34,762 bases of DNA from Bacteroidota bacterium (lineage in GTDB: Bacteria; Bacteroidota; Bacteroidia; Flavobacteriales_D; Crocinitomicaceae): positions 1-34,762 of the forward strand of contig VGMY01000023.1 of the NCBI GenBank assembly GCA_016866255.1, read 5' to 3'. Positions 25,345 to 33,308 of the stretch are shown piece after piece (positions within the stretch are counted from its first letter, which is position 1; each line of letters starts with the position of its first letter). Below the pieces are notes generated by a model. It did no database searches, was not told the DNA's origin, and saw only the letters and a program-made list of their open reading frames with translations. Made by a program: the position numbers and the translations under genes.

Positions 25345-26388
25345 ATGGGACTTTTTTCTTTTTTAAATCGAAAACAAACTAAAACTTGGGCAGAACTTTT
25401 AATCCAAGATAAGGAGCAATTAACCGATGATTTCATCGTTTTTACGTTGGCAAAATCCCCGGAATCGGATTTTAATGTGGCCTTTAAACCCGGACAATAC
25501 GTAACCCTTGAAGTTCAACCCAGCGAACAATTGATACGGCGTTCCTACTCCATATGCGGTAAAACGGCGAATGGCTTTAAAATTGGCGTCAAACGCATTG
25601 AAAACGGTGCCATGTCTACTTTTCTCCACAAAGAAGCCTTGAAAGGAGGTAAAATTAGTGTTCATGAACCCGAGGGCAATTTTACCGTTGAAGAATTCCA
25701 AACCATTTGCGCTTTTGTCGCAGGAAGCGGCATTACCCCCTTAATTTCGATCCTTGAAGCGTATCAGGGGCATAAAAAGTTCGACGTGTTTTACAATACC
25801 CGGTTTGCCAGTGATGTTATTTTTCAAGATTTTCTTCAACAAGTTGATGCAACGGTTTACTTGAGTCAAGAAGTCAAAAAAGGTTTTAAACATGGGCGTC
25901 TAGGATACGACGAATTGATGAAGGAGTTAAAAGATAACCTTCATTTATTGCAAGCCGATGTATACTTGCTTTGCGGACCAGAAGGATTCATGGAAGAAAT
26001 AGAGCGCGGTTTGTTATTTTTTGGAGTACCGGAAAATAAGATCCGCAAAGAGTTCTTTGTGCCGCCAAGTAAATCGCTGGAAAATAATGCAAGTACCGAT
26101 GCGGTGACCGGAAGTAAACTCACGGTAACTTTAGATGAGCGGACCAGCACGATAGATGTTAGAGGTAACAATAAAACCATTTTAGAAATTTTAGAGGGCG
26201 CACAATTGGACCCACCTTATTCTTGCAGAGGCGGCGTATGCAGTTCTTGCAAAGCAAAAATAACTTCCGGCTCTGCACAAATGCGCCAAAATTTTACGCT
26301 TACAGACAAAGAGGTTGCCGAAGGGTATATTTTGACCTGTCAGGCGGAAATCACAAGCAACGACATTACCATTACCTTTGATGCTTAA
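25345..26388 (+). CDS. Second PaaE-like ferredoxin/flavin reductase
   Basis: A 347-residue paralogue of the upstream PaaE with the same layout: FAD site (RRSYSICG), NAD site (VAGSGITPLISILE), CGPEGFME and C-terminal [2Fe-2S] cluster (CRGGVCSSCKAK and LTCQA). In the last 56 residues, from the first cluster region to the end, 30 positions are identical to PaaE with no gaps. ATG at 25345 follows the PaaE stop by 1 bp, so it is chosen over an ATG 21 bp upstream within paaE. It could be an alternative epoxidase reductase or serve another oxygenase. Which copy is the true PaaE cannot be decided by eye. Confidence 0.88.
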   Translation: MGLFSFLNRKQTKTWAELLIQDKEQLTDDFIVFTLAKSPESDFNVAFKPGQYVTLEVQPSEQLIRRSYSICGKTANGFKIGVKRIENGAMSTFLHKEALKGGKISVHEPEGNFTVEEFQTICAFVAGSGITPLISILEAYQGHKKFDVFYNTRFASDVIFQDFLQQVDATVYLSQEVKKGFKHGRLGYDELMKELKDNLHLLQADVYLLCGPEGFMEEIERGLLFFGVPENKIRKEFFVPPSKSLENNASTDAVTGSKLTVTLDERTSTIDVRGNNKTILEILEGAQLDPPYSCRGGVCSSCKAKITSGSAQMRQNFTLTDKEVAEGYILTCQAEITSNDITITFDA

Positions 26389-27070
26389 GACAATACTCAT
26401 CTGCGGTGCTTCGCGGGGAATCGGAAAATCCCTGGTTTCGGTATTAGCGAAAAATAACAATCTTCGGTTATGGATACTAACCAGAAACACCACTTCTTTA
26501 AAGCAAGAATACCGCAACCATGACCGAGTAACGGTAATACCTTTTGACTTAGAGCATAATGCCAAAGCGCAATTGCAACCTTTCTTGCCTGATATTGGGC
26601 CGATACATGCATTAATTAATAATTCCGGGCATTTAGAAAAAGGCCCTTTCAAAGCCTTAAGCATGGCTGAATACCGCCGTTGCATGCAAGTGAATTTTTT
26701 TGGACCCGTGGAGCTAATCCAAACACTGTATGCACATTTGCTCGAAGGAAAAGCCCATGTGGTGAATATCAGTACAATGGGCGCTTATCAAGGCAGCGTT
26801 AAATTCCCAGAACTTACAGCCTATGCAGCCTCTAAAGCGGCGTTGACAAATTTTACCGAAGTATTTGCCGAAGAACAAAAGGATTGTGGAATACGAATGA
26901 ACTGCCTTTGCCTCGGTGCGGTTAATACCGAGATGTTAAGAGCTGCGTTTCCCGGGTACGAAGCAGCAACAAGTGCTGAAGAAATGGCCGAATTTATTGC
27001 AGATTTTACCCTAAAAAGCGGGCGTATCTACAACGGAAAAATATTACCTGTTTCGTCCAGTACACCCTAG
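26381..27070 (+). CDS. Short-chain dehydrogenase/reductase
   Basis: Classical SDR of 229 residues. Cofactor motif GASRGIGKS (9-17), NNSGH in place of the usual NNAG, a catalytic Ser in NISTMG (about 130) and YAASK (Tyr148, Lys152). The ATG at 26381 overlaps the end of the reductase gene by 8 bp, indicating a three-gene unit with the two PaaE-like genes. The substrate is unknown; location suggests, but does not show, an aromatic or acyl intermediate. No SDR is part of the core phenylacetate pathway. Confidence 0.85.
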   Translation: MLKTILICGASRGIGKSLVSVLAKNNNLRLWILTRNTTSLKQEYRNHDRVTVIPFDLEHNAKAQLQPFLPDIGPIHALINNSGHLEKGPFKALSMAEYRRCMQVNFFGPVELIQTLYAHLLEGKAHVVNISTMGAYQGSVKFPELTAYAASKAALTNFTEVFAEEQKDCGIRMNCLCLGAVNTEMLRAAFPGYEAATSAEEMAEFIADFTLKSGRIYNGKILPVSSSTP

Positions 27071-27082
27071 GCCGTCTGGTCT

Positions 27083-27112
27083 TTGAAATCATTTTGTTTT
27101 TTGATACATTAG
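27083..27112 (+). promoter_or_regulatory. Putative promoter for the PorP/SprF-like gene
   Basis: TTG, a 19-bp spacer and TACATTAG (one mismatch to TAnnTTTG) lie directly before the GTG start at 27117. Transcription would begin at or very near the start codon, so the message may be leaderless. Confidence 0.35.
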
Positions 27113-27116
27113 CGTT

Positions 27117-28112
27117 GTGAACCGTTGGATTGCCTTTTATTTAATATGGATTCCTTATTGTGCAGTAGCTCAGGACATTCATTGGTCACAGTTTAACGAC
27201 AACCCCATCTTTCAAAATCCTGCAAATACCGGAGAATTTTACGGAGATACCCGTTTCATCGGTAATTTCAAAGACCAGTGGCGCAGCGTTTCTGAACCCT
27301 TTCAAACATTTTCAGTATCAATTGATAGGAAAACGCGAAATTTCAATTACGGCATGTTAATGTTTCACGATCAAGCGGGAGACGGAAAATTTCGAACCGT
27401 TGAGGCAACCGGAACCCTTTCAAAGACCTTCCGACTCAGTGCAGATTCCACGCATTCCCTCAACGGGGGTGTGGTCTTTGGTATTAACCACAGGCAAGTG
27501 AATACGGATGCTTTCTACTTTGATGTGCAATACAACGGATATATCTTCAATCCATTACTCCCTACTAACGAAAACTTCCAAACCGATCAAAAAAACAACG
27601 TGACACTTGGATTAGGAACGCAGTATGCTTACAATATCAACCTCCGAAATTACCTTAAAATTGGGATGAGCCTTTTCAATTTAACGCGTCCAAACCAAGG
27701 TTTTTACTCGGACAAAATTTCACGGGACTTCCGTTGGAATGTGCAACTCAAGTACTGTAAATCCCTCAATTCCAATTGGGATTTATTGCCTTCTTTACAA
27801 TATTCGAAACAAGGAACCTACGATGAAATCCTTTTAGGCAGTTCTGTTCGTTATTATTTGCCGGGAAGCAACGATAATTTCACTCGAAAGGCCTTATTGG
27901 CAAGTGTCTGGATAAGGTCGAAGGATGCGCAAATTTTGTCGTTAGGGTGTGAATACAAGGATTGGTTTGTTGGTTTAAGCTACGATATTAATACCTCAAA
28001 GTTAGTGCCCGCTAGCCGTGCAAGAGGAGGGTTCGAAATTGCAGTGCGTTATATTTTATACCGATTCAAACCTAAAAGAATTGACCACCGCGTATGCCCA
28101 GACTATATATAA
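27117..28112 (+). CDS. PorP/SprF family T9SS outer-membrane protein
   Basis: Predicted outer-membrane beta-barrel of 331 residues. The GTG start gives a signal peptide, MNRWIAFYLIWIPYCAVAQ. The mature N-terminus DIHWSQFNDNPIFQNPANTG, then the QWRSV and FNYGMLMFHDQAGDG stretches, are hallmarks of the PorP/SprF family. These proteins assist T9SS export and surface attachment, often for type B (CHU_C) cargo. It overlaps the next gene by 19 bp, a common pairing with a PorE-like lipoprotein or OmpA-type protein. It may serve the giant type B protein encoded at 16042-19902. Confidence 0.9.
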   Translation: MNRWIAFYLIWIPYCAVAQDIHWSQFNDNPIFQNPANTGEFYGDTRFIGNFKDQWRSVSEPFQTFSVSIDRKTRNFNYGMLMFHDQAGDGKFRTVEATGTLSKTFRLSADSTHSLNGGVVFGINHRQVNTDAFYFDVQYNGYIFNPLLPTNENFQTDQKNNVTLGLGTQYAYNINLRNYLKIGMSLFNLTRPNQGFYSDKISRDFRWNVQLKYCKSLNSNWDLLPSLQYSKQGTYDEILLGSSVRYYLPGSNDNFTRKALLASVWIRSKDAQILSLGCEYKDWFVGLSYDINTSKLVPASRARGGFEIAVRYILYRFKPKRIDHRVCPDYI

Positions 28113-30283
28113 TCGTTGCGACGCTTTTCATTGGTATCACCCTTTTCGGACAGGTAAAGATAAAAGACTTGATCGAATTTGGGGATGAACAATTTCGCAA
28201 AGGAGACTACTACTATGCAACAAAATTCTACGACCAAGCGATCGCAGTTGACTCGACTTCCGTAGAATTACACTGGAAGCAAGCAGAAACACAACGCGCT
28301 TATAAAAACTATGTTGATGCAGCAAAATGGTATGCCCTCGTTTACGCAGAAGACTCGGAAAAAAAATACAGCAATGCCATATTGTATTATGCTCTGATGG
28401 TAAAACAGTGCGGAGATTATACAAAAGCCCTGGGCTTGTTCAAAAAGGCGTACAAAGAATTGGCAGACTTTCCCGATGAAAACGCCTACAAAAAGGCTAA
28501 GCAAGAAATAAAATCCACCGAATTCGCAATTAAAAATAAATCGATATTGGGAACAGAAGTTCGTGCGATGCCAGATAGTATAAATTCCTACGATGCTGAA
28601 TTTGGGCATACCTTTCAAAACGGGATTTTTTATTTTTCCTCCCTCAAAGCGGATTCGGTAAGCAGCAACGAAGAAATATACAGCAAATTTTATCGAACAA
28701 GAACCTATCGCTCTGAACAGGATAGCAATTTATTTCATACTCCCAAGCAATGGGAATCGCTGTCTGAACCGCACAGAAGTACCGGAAATGGCAGCTTTGA
28801 CCAAAACGGTTGGTATTATTACAGCGTTTGTGACGACAAAGGCTACAACTACAAATGTAAAATTGTCCGTTACCGAGAAGTTGAGGGAAAACCGACCATT
28901 GACACCCTGCCAGAGCTGATAAATGCCTATGATTGTAATACCACCAACCCCTGTTGGGTTACTTTAAAAAACGGAAAAGAATATTTATTTTTTGCGTCAA
29001 ATCGAGAGGGAAGTAGTGGGGGAATGGATTTGTGGTATTCCCTACTAAAAAACAATGGCAGTTTTGAAACGCCTAAAAACATCGCTTCTGTGAACAGCGT
29101 AGAAAACGAAATTACCCCTTGGTATGATTTGGACTCCAACCGTCTGTATTTTTCCTCTACTTGGCATTACGGTTATGGGGGATATGATGTGTTTTATTCG
29201 GAGGTGAATGATAAATTTCAGTTCTCAAAACCTAAAAATGTTGGCCTGCCCGTTAATAATTCAGCCAACGATTTGTATTATTTCCGACAGGCAGACAGCG
29301 TGTTTGTTTCCTCCAATCGCAGGGGCAGTCTCTTTAAAAAAAATCCAACATGTTGCAGCGATATTTATTTCGCAATAGTAGATCGACCCGTTAAAAATCC
29401 CCCGCCTGATACGGTTCCACCCCCACCGCCAACTATCACATTTCCGGTAAAGTTGTATTTTAGAAATGACTATCCCAATCCCAAATCGTATGCCAAAAAA
29501 AGCAGTGCACCGTACGATGTGCTTTACCAAGATTATGTTGGGGCACGCCAAAATTATTTGGACAGCACCTTAGACAAGTTGAAATTGGCTGAGTTTTTTA
29601 CAGCGGAAGTTGACCACGGATTTTATGTCCTGCAAAAACTCTATGACTCCGTTATTCATGAGATTGCCCGCGGCAATTCAATCATGCTTTTTTCTCGAGG
29701 CTATGCTAGCCCTTTGAATGTAACGCAGTATAATATAAATTTAACTCAACGCAGGATATCCTCGGTTAAACGCTTTTTTTTAGAAAATCAAAACAATGCC
29801 CTTCAAATACTTTTAGATAAGAACAAATCGGTCCGTTTCGAAATTGTTGAGGTCCCTCTCGGCGAATACGCAGCGGATCAATCGACCTCCGATGATCTCA
29901 ATGACCGAGCATCCTCGGTGTATAGCACTGCTGCTAGTATTGAACGAAAAGTAGAAGTGCTATATCTTACTCGGTCTAAAACTTCGGAACTTCAACGAGT
30001 TGAGGCAACGCCGGTGGTTCAGGAAGAAGAAATCAAAGAAGGAATTTCCGTTATGAAGCGAATTACGCTTTATCATGACATGAATGAATTAGAGCTGAGC
30101 GAAGTTAAATTCAACCAAGAGGGAATTACCTACCAACTAATGCCCGTAGCGGAAAATCAATCAGAAATGGTGTTTCAGTTTATCCCGGAATTTTCTGGCA
30201 AACATGCCAGTTATTTTGCAGATATCTTTTTTGAGGGCATCGACGAGCCGATTAGGGTTTACTTCGCCTTCGTAAAGAAATAG
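28094..30283 (+). CDS. PorE-like TPR/PD40/OmpA-like envelope protein
   Basis: Exported protein of 729 residues. It has a signal peptide (1-20), TPR-like helices (about 22-150: FGDEQFRKGDYYYATKFYDQA), PD40/WD40-like beta-propeller repeats (about 160-430: YFSS, YLFFASNREGSSGGMDLWYS, YFSSTWHYGYGGYDVFYSE), a proline-rich linker (NPPPDTVPPPPP, about 437-448) and an OmpA-like region (about 455-640) with NLTQRRISSVKRFF. A further beta-rich C-terminal part follows. The order matches PorE, which anchors the T9SS ring to peptidoglycan. Here the OmpA motif is irregular: the position expected to hold the binding Asp reads GYASPL. No Cys follows the signal peptide, so it is probably not a lipoprotein. Confidence 0.8.
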   Translation: MPRLYIIVATLFIGITLFGQVKIKDLIEFGDEQFRKGDYYYATKFYDQAIAVDSTSVELHWKQAETQRAYKNYVDAAKWYALVYAEDSEKKYSNAILYYALMVKQCGDYTKALGLFKKAYKELADFPDENAYKKAKQEIKSTEFAIKNKSILGTEVRAMPDSINSYDAEFGHTFQNGIFYFSSLKADSVSSNEEIYSKFYRTRTYRSEQDSNLFHTPKQWESLSEPHRSTGNGSFDQNGWYYYSVCDDKGYNYKCKIVRYREVEGKPTIDTLPELINAYDCNTTNPCWVTLKNGKEYLFFASNREGSSGGMDLWYSLLKNNGSFETPKNIASVNSVENEITPWYDLDSNRLYFSSTWHYGYGGYDVFYSEVNDKFQFSKPKNVGLPVNNSANDLYYFRQADSVFVSSNRRGSLFKKNPTCCSDIYFAIVDRPVKNPPPDTVPPPPPTITFPVKLYFRNDYPNPKSYAKKSSAPYDVLYQDYVGARQNYLDSTLDKLKLAEFFTAEVDHGFYVLQKLYDSVIHEIARGNSIMLFSRGYASPLNVTQYNINLTQRRISSVKRFFLENQNNALQILLDKNKSVRFEIVEVPLGEYAADQSTSDDLNDRASSVYSTAASIERKVEVLYLTRSKTSELQRVEATPVVQEEEIKEGISVMKRITLYHDMNELELSEVKFNQEGITYQLMPVAENQSEMVFQFIPEFSGKHASYFADIFFEGIDEPIRVYFAFVKK

Positions 30284-30303
30284 CATCGTCCTTGTGTTTT
30301 TAG

Positions 30304-30311
30304 TATTTTTG
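30304..30311 (+). promoter_or_regulatory. Possible -7 element for the membrane acyltransferase-like gene
   Basis: TATTTTTG matches TAnnTTTG and lies just before the GTG at 30315. No good TTG is seen upstream. If it is real, the start must be 30315 rather than the GTG at 30294. Confidence 0.25.
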
Positions 30312-30314
30312 GGC

Positions 30315-31421
30315 GTGCAAGAACCGAATCCAAAACCCTCGAAGCGGCTGTACTTTATCGATATTGCTCGCAGCATAGCTATACTTCTTATGTTGCAGGG
30401 ACATTTTGTCGACACCACGCTTGCAGACGAATTTCGCGACCCCCATTATTTAGCCTACACTATTTGGTCCTACATACGACAATTTACTGCGACCATATTT
30501 CTCACAGTAACAGGGATTGTCTTCACGTATTTGTTGTTGAACCAAAGAAGCGAAGGCTACTTTCAAAATCAACGGATTCGTAAAGGATTCAAACGTGTGA
30601 TAGAGTTGCTGTTTTGGGGCTATTTTCTCCAACCGAATGCATTCCATGTACTTCAGTGCATAGCCTTAGGCTTATTGTTAATTATGCTGTTTTATGGCCT
30701 TTCCCTATCCATCAAATGGATACCCTTGCCCTTTTTCTTTTTGTTGGGCGGCAGCCTTATTTTTCTGAGCAACTTGTATTTTGGAGGTTTAAAATCTGAT
30801 TTTTATTGGCCCGAAAATGCTCCAACTTATATTCAGAACCTATTCCATGGCCCCAACTCTATTTTTCCGATAACACCTTATCTGGGGTTCACCCTAATCG
30901 GGGCATTCTTGGGAAGTATGCTCGTGGGCATTAAAAATAAAATTCACTCTTGGAAATTTATTTTACCGAGTGTGGTGGTTGGTGCCGCCTTTTTGTTTTT
31001 AGCAAAACCGTTATTCCTCTATCTGCATAATATTCCCTCCCTAAGTCCTTTTAAACTTTATTTTTTGAATTGGATCTTTTTAAAGTTAGGAATGGTGCTA
31101 TTGGTATTATCATCGCTCATTGCTATCGAGGCCTATTTACTACGGAACATAACGCCAAATCTGTTTTTGAAAATCGGACAAAACACTTTGAGCATATTCA
31201 TAATCCACGTATTTATCCTATACGGACCTATCATTAATTACAGCATAAAAAAATATTATAACCACAGCATTAGCGCATTTTGGATTACACCAGCAGCAAT
31301 AGGATTTGTGCTAATCTTTGTGCTTTACGTATACTTACTGGACCGATTTAGGCCAACCATTTCCAACGTACTGAAGCCCGTACGGTCTTTGACTAACCGT
31401 TTTTTTGGTATTCAAGATTAG
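30315..31421 (+). CDS. Multi-pass membrane protein, DUF1624/acyltransferase-like
   Basis: Integral membrane protein of 368 residues with about ten hydrophobic segments. The first segment carries RLYFIDIARSIAILLMLQGHF, typical of the heparan-alpha-glucosaminide N-acetyltransferase-like/acyltransferase 3 group, in which the conserved D and H lie near the membrane edge. Such proteins transfer acyl groups to sugars or lipids outside the membrane; the substrate here is unknown. Start choice: GTG at 30315 gives a normal hydrophilic N-terminus (QEPNPKPSKR); a GTG at 30294, 10 bp after the previous stop, adds MFLVFLG and is the alternative. Its stop overlaps the convergent gene by 4 bp. Confidence 0.75.
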   Translation: MQEPNPKPSKRLYFIDIARSIAILLMLQGHFVDTTLADEFRDPHYLAYTIWSYIRQFTATIFLTVTGIVFTYLLLNQRSEGYFQNQRIRKGFKRVIELLFWGYFLQPNAFHVLQCIALGLLLIMLFYGLSLSIKWIPLPFFFLLGGSLIFLSNLYFGGLKSDFYWPENAPTYIQNLFHGPNSIFPITPYLGFTLIGAFLGSMLVGIKNKIHSWKFILPSVVVGAAFLFLAKPLFLYLHNIPSLSPFKLYFLNWIFLKLGMVLLVLSSLIAIEAYLLRNITPNLFLKIGQNTLSIFIIHVFILYGPIINYSIKKYYNHSISAFWITPAAIGFVLIFVLYVYLLDRFRPTISNVLKPVRSLTNRFFGIQD

Positions 31422-32407
31422 AAATTTATAACTCGTTTTATTTCTTGTTTACCACACGGTTTGTAGATCGTGGCTTTAACGGTATACGTCCCCTTATTTT
31501 TATATTTATGGCTTGCCGAAAAAGCCGTATCTGAGTATCCGTCGCCGTAATGCCAAACCACCTTTGTTGCGTCTGGAAATACAGCCACTACATCCACCTG
31601 AAAACCACTCGCTGCCTTATTTACCTGAATGAAATTAGACCATAGGTCATACCTGTTGTAATTGCTAGAGAGCGTAACAGCCGCCGTCTTTTGAATTTGT
31701 TCAGCCTCCAATTGATTTAGTTTATTATAAAATTCTATTGGAGCTGTTTGTCGCAACAAACTATAATAAAAACAATACGCTACTAAATAACTACCCAATT
31801 TCGAAGGATGTCTTCCATCGTTATCGTAAAGTGCGTAACTCGGGTAATTTTCTTTAACGGTTTCCCACACTTTTCCCACGGGGACCATAGGTAACTTAAA
31901 TTTATCGGCGAGGTACAGGTAACCACGATGTATTTCGTCGCTCATTTGCTGGTAAGTCGATTGATTTTGTTCGTCGGTGTAGCCGTTTAAATAACCCCAA
32001 GTTTGATACAGCCAAACATTAGTACAAGCATTGTTCTTGTAAATGCTGTCAAGAATTAAGGAAAAATAAGGTACAACCGCAGTATCCGTGTATTCATTGC
32101 CAAAAGAAAGTTCCCTGCTGAACCCTTGCATGACAATGTAATCCCATTTGTATTGCCTTATTTTCTCAAACAACGCTTCGCGTTTTGAATGCATATTAAA
32201 TGTATGGTTAGATTCTGCACTCATATGAATTTCCACCTTCACGCCTCGCTGATCGGCCATTTTCTGAACAATCTCCGGCATTTTATTATAGTGCGTATAA
32301 CTGTTCCCCACAAACAAAATACGCATTGGCTGTGCCGCCACATTACCGAACCCTAAACAGGTAAACAGGAAGGAGGCTATTAAGCTTGCTTTAATCGCTC
32401 TAAACAT
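31418..32407 (-). CDS. Secreted SGNH-type hydrolase with C-terminal PKD-like domain
   Basis: Exported 329-residue protein. It has a signal peptide (1-26), then MRILFVGNSYTHYNKMPEIV with the block I motif GNSYT (nucleophile Ser36), and DNDGRHPS near residue 195 with the DxxH-type catalytic pair. WDYIVMQGFS fits block II/III of SGNH enzymes. Residues about 260-325 form a PKD-like domain (VWHYGDGYSDTAFSA ... GTYTVKATIY). No T9SS sorting domain follows, so it is probably periplasmic, or secreted without anchoring. The start overlaps the HIT gene by 28 bp. Esterase or carbohydrate deacetylase activity is inferred from the fold only. Confidence 0.82.
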   Translation of the reverse strand: MFRAIKASLIASFLFTCLGFGNVAAQPMRILFVGNSYTHYNKMPEIVQKMADQRGVKVEIHMSAESNHTFNMHSKREALFEKIRQYKWDYIVMQGFSRELSFGNEYTDTAVVPYFSLILDSIYKNNACTNVWLYQTWGYLNGYTDEQNQSTYQQMSDEIHRGYLYLADKFKLPMVPVGKVWETVKENYPSYALYDNDGRHPSKLGSYLVAYCFYYSLLRQTAPIEFYNKLNQLEAEQIQKTAAVTLSSNYNRYDLWSNFIQVNKAASGFQVDVVAVFPDATKVVWHYGDGYSDTAFSASHKYKNKGTYTVKATIYKPCGKQEIKRVINF

Positions 32408-32769
32408 TGTTGAAAATCATTAGGAGTAAGGGTTGGTCGTTGCGCGATAAAATTAAATTCAGTCACGTTAGAAATCGGAACGAGGTGCACATGGGCGTGA
32501 GGAACCTCAAGTCCTACCACCGCCATAGCCACGCGTTTATCCAAAAAAGCCTTTTGAAGTTGAAGGGATACTTGTTGTGAGAACAACATCAACCCCGTAT
32601 AATCTTCCGAAGACAAATCATAGATTTTATCTACTTCCATCTTAGGAAAAACCAAAACATGTCCGAGCACCAAAGGATTGATATCTAAGATTGCCATGTT
32701 GTGTTCATCCTCCGCAACGATGTAGGCCGGCAATTCCCTGCGAATGATACGGGTAAAAACGGAAGCCAT
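32380..32769 (-). CDS. HIT family protein (histidine triad nucleotide hydrolase)
   Basis: Cytosolic 129-residue Hint-type protein. The histidine triad HAHVHLVP (91-98) is intact, and the N-terminal pattern FTRIIRRELPAYIVAEDE and NPLVLGHVLVFPKMEV match the family. Such proteins hydrolyse adenosine phosphoramidates and related nucleotides. Its ATG overlaps the greA stop by one base (TAATG), so the two genes are translationally coupled, an arrangement I recall as common in Bacteroidota. Confidence 0.95.
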   Translation of the reverse strand: MASVFTRIIRRELPAYIVAEDEHNMAILDINPLVLGHVLVFPKMEVDKIYDLSSEDYTGLMLFSQQVSLQLQKAFLDKRVAMAVVGLEVPHAHVHLVPISNVTEFNFIAQRPTLTPNDFQQCLERLKQA

Positions 32770-33242
32770 TACCTTGAAATTTCTAAAATTTCAAAATACA
32801 TTAACCCACCCGGTGTCCGAATTTCTGCAACTTCGCCCACTTTCCTACCTAGTAAGCCTTTTCCGATAGGGGAATCTACAGAAATTTTTTTCTCTTTGAG
32901 ATTTGCTTCGCTCTCTGCAACCAAGGTATATTCCGTTTCCATTTGATTCGCTTGATTTCGGATTTTAACGGTGGACAGAATAAAGGCCCTTGACTTGTCG
33001 ATTGCCGAATTGTCGATTAAACGTGCGTTGGCGATAGTTGTTTCTAGTTTAGCAATCCTCATCTCAAGAATTCCTTGCGCCTCCTTTGCTGCGTCATATT
33101 CTGCATTCTCCGATAAATCCCCTTTATCGCGCGCTTCAGCAATTTGGTTAGATATAGCAGGCCGTTGAACATGAATCAATTCGTATAATTCTTCTTTTAA
33201 TTTCTGCAGTCCCTCCGGGGAATAATAATTAATTTGTGACAT
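32769..33242 (-). CDS. greA: Transcription elongation factor GreA
   Basis: 157-residue factor that rescues backtracked RNA polymerase by stimulating transcript cleavage. The N-terminal coiled coil carries the tip motif EARDKGDLSENAEYDAAKE (36-54) with acidic residues Asp42 and Glu45. The C-terminal FKBP-like domain contains SPIGKGLLGRKVGEVAEIRTPGG. Normal length. First gene of a greA-HIT-SGNH unit, starting 67 bp after the PorV-family stop beyond a strong terminator. Confidence 0.97.
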   Translation of the reverse strand: MSQINYYSPEGLQKLKEELYELIHVQRPAISNQIAEARDKGDLSENAEYDAAKEAQGILEMRIAKLETTIANARLIDNSAIDKSRAFILSTVKIRNQANQMETEYTLVAESEANLKEKKISVDSPIGKGLLGRKVGEVAEIRTPGGLMYFEILEISR

Positions 33243-33256
33243 ATCAAAACTCTATT

Positions 33257-33289
33257 AAAAAAAAAACAAGAGAGCTACGCCCCCTTGTT
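33257..33289 (-). terminator. Rho-independent terminator after the PorV/PorQ-family gene
   Basis: On the minus strand AACAAGGGGG pairs with CTCTCTTGTT (10 bp, two G-U pairs) around the loop CGTAG and runs into a T-rich tail of about ten T residues, two of which are shared with the stem end. It starts 20 bases after the stop codon and separates this unit from greA. Confidence 0.85.
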
Positions 33290-33308
33290 CCCAACATGTG
33301 ATTATTTT

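Noticed and set aside
26191..26685. Open frame of 164 codons on the minus strand
   Set aside because: It lies opposite the second PaaE-like gene and the SDR, both of which show intact motifs. No family features were seen in it.
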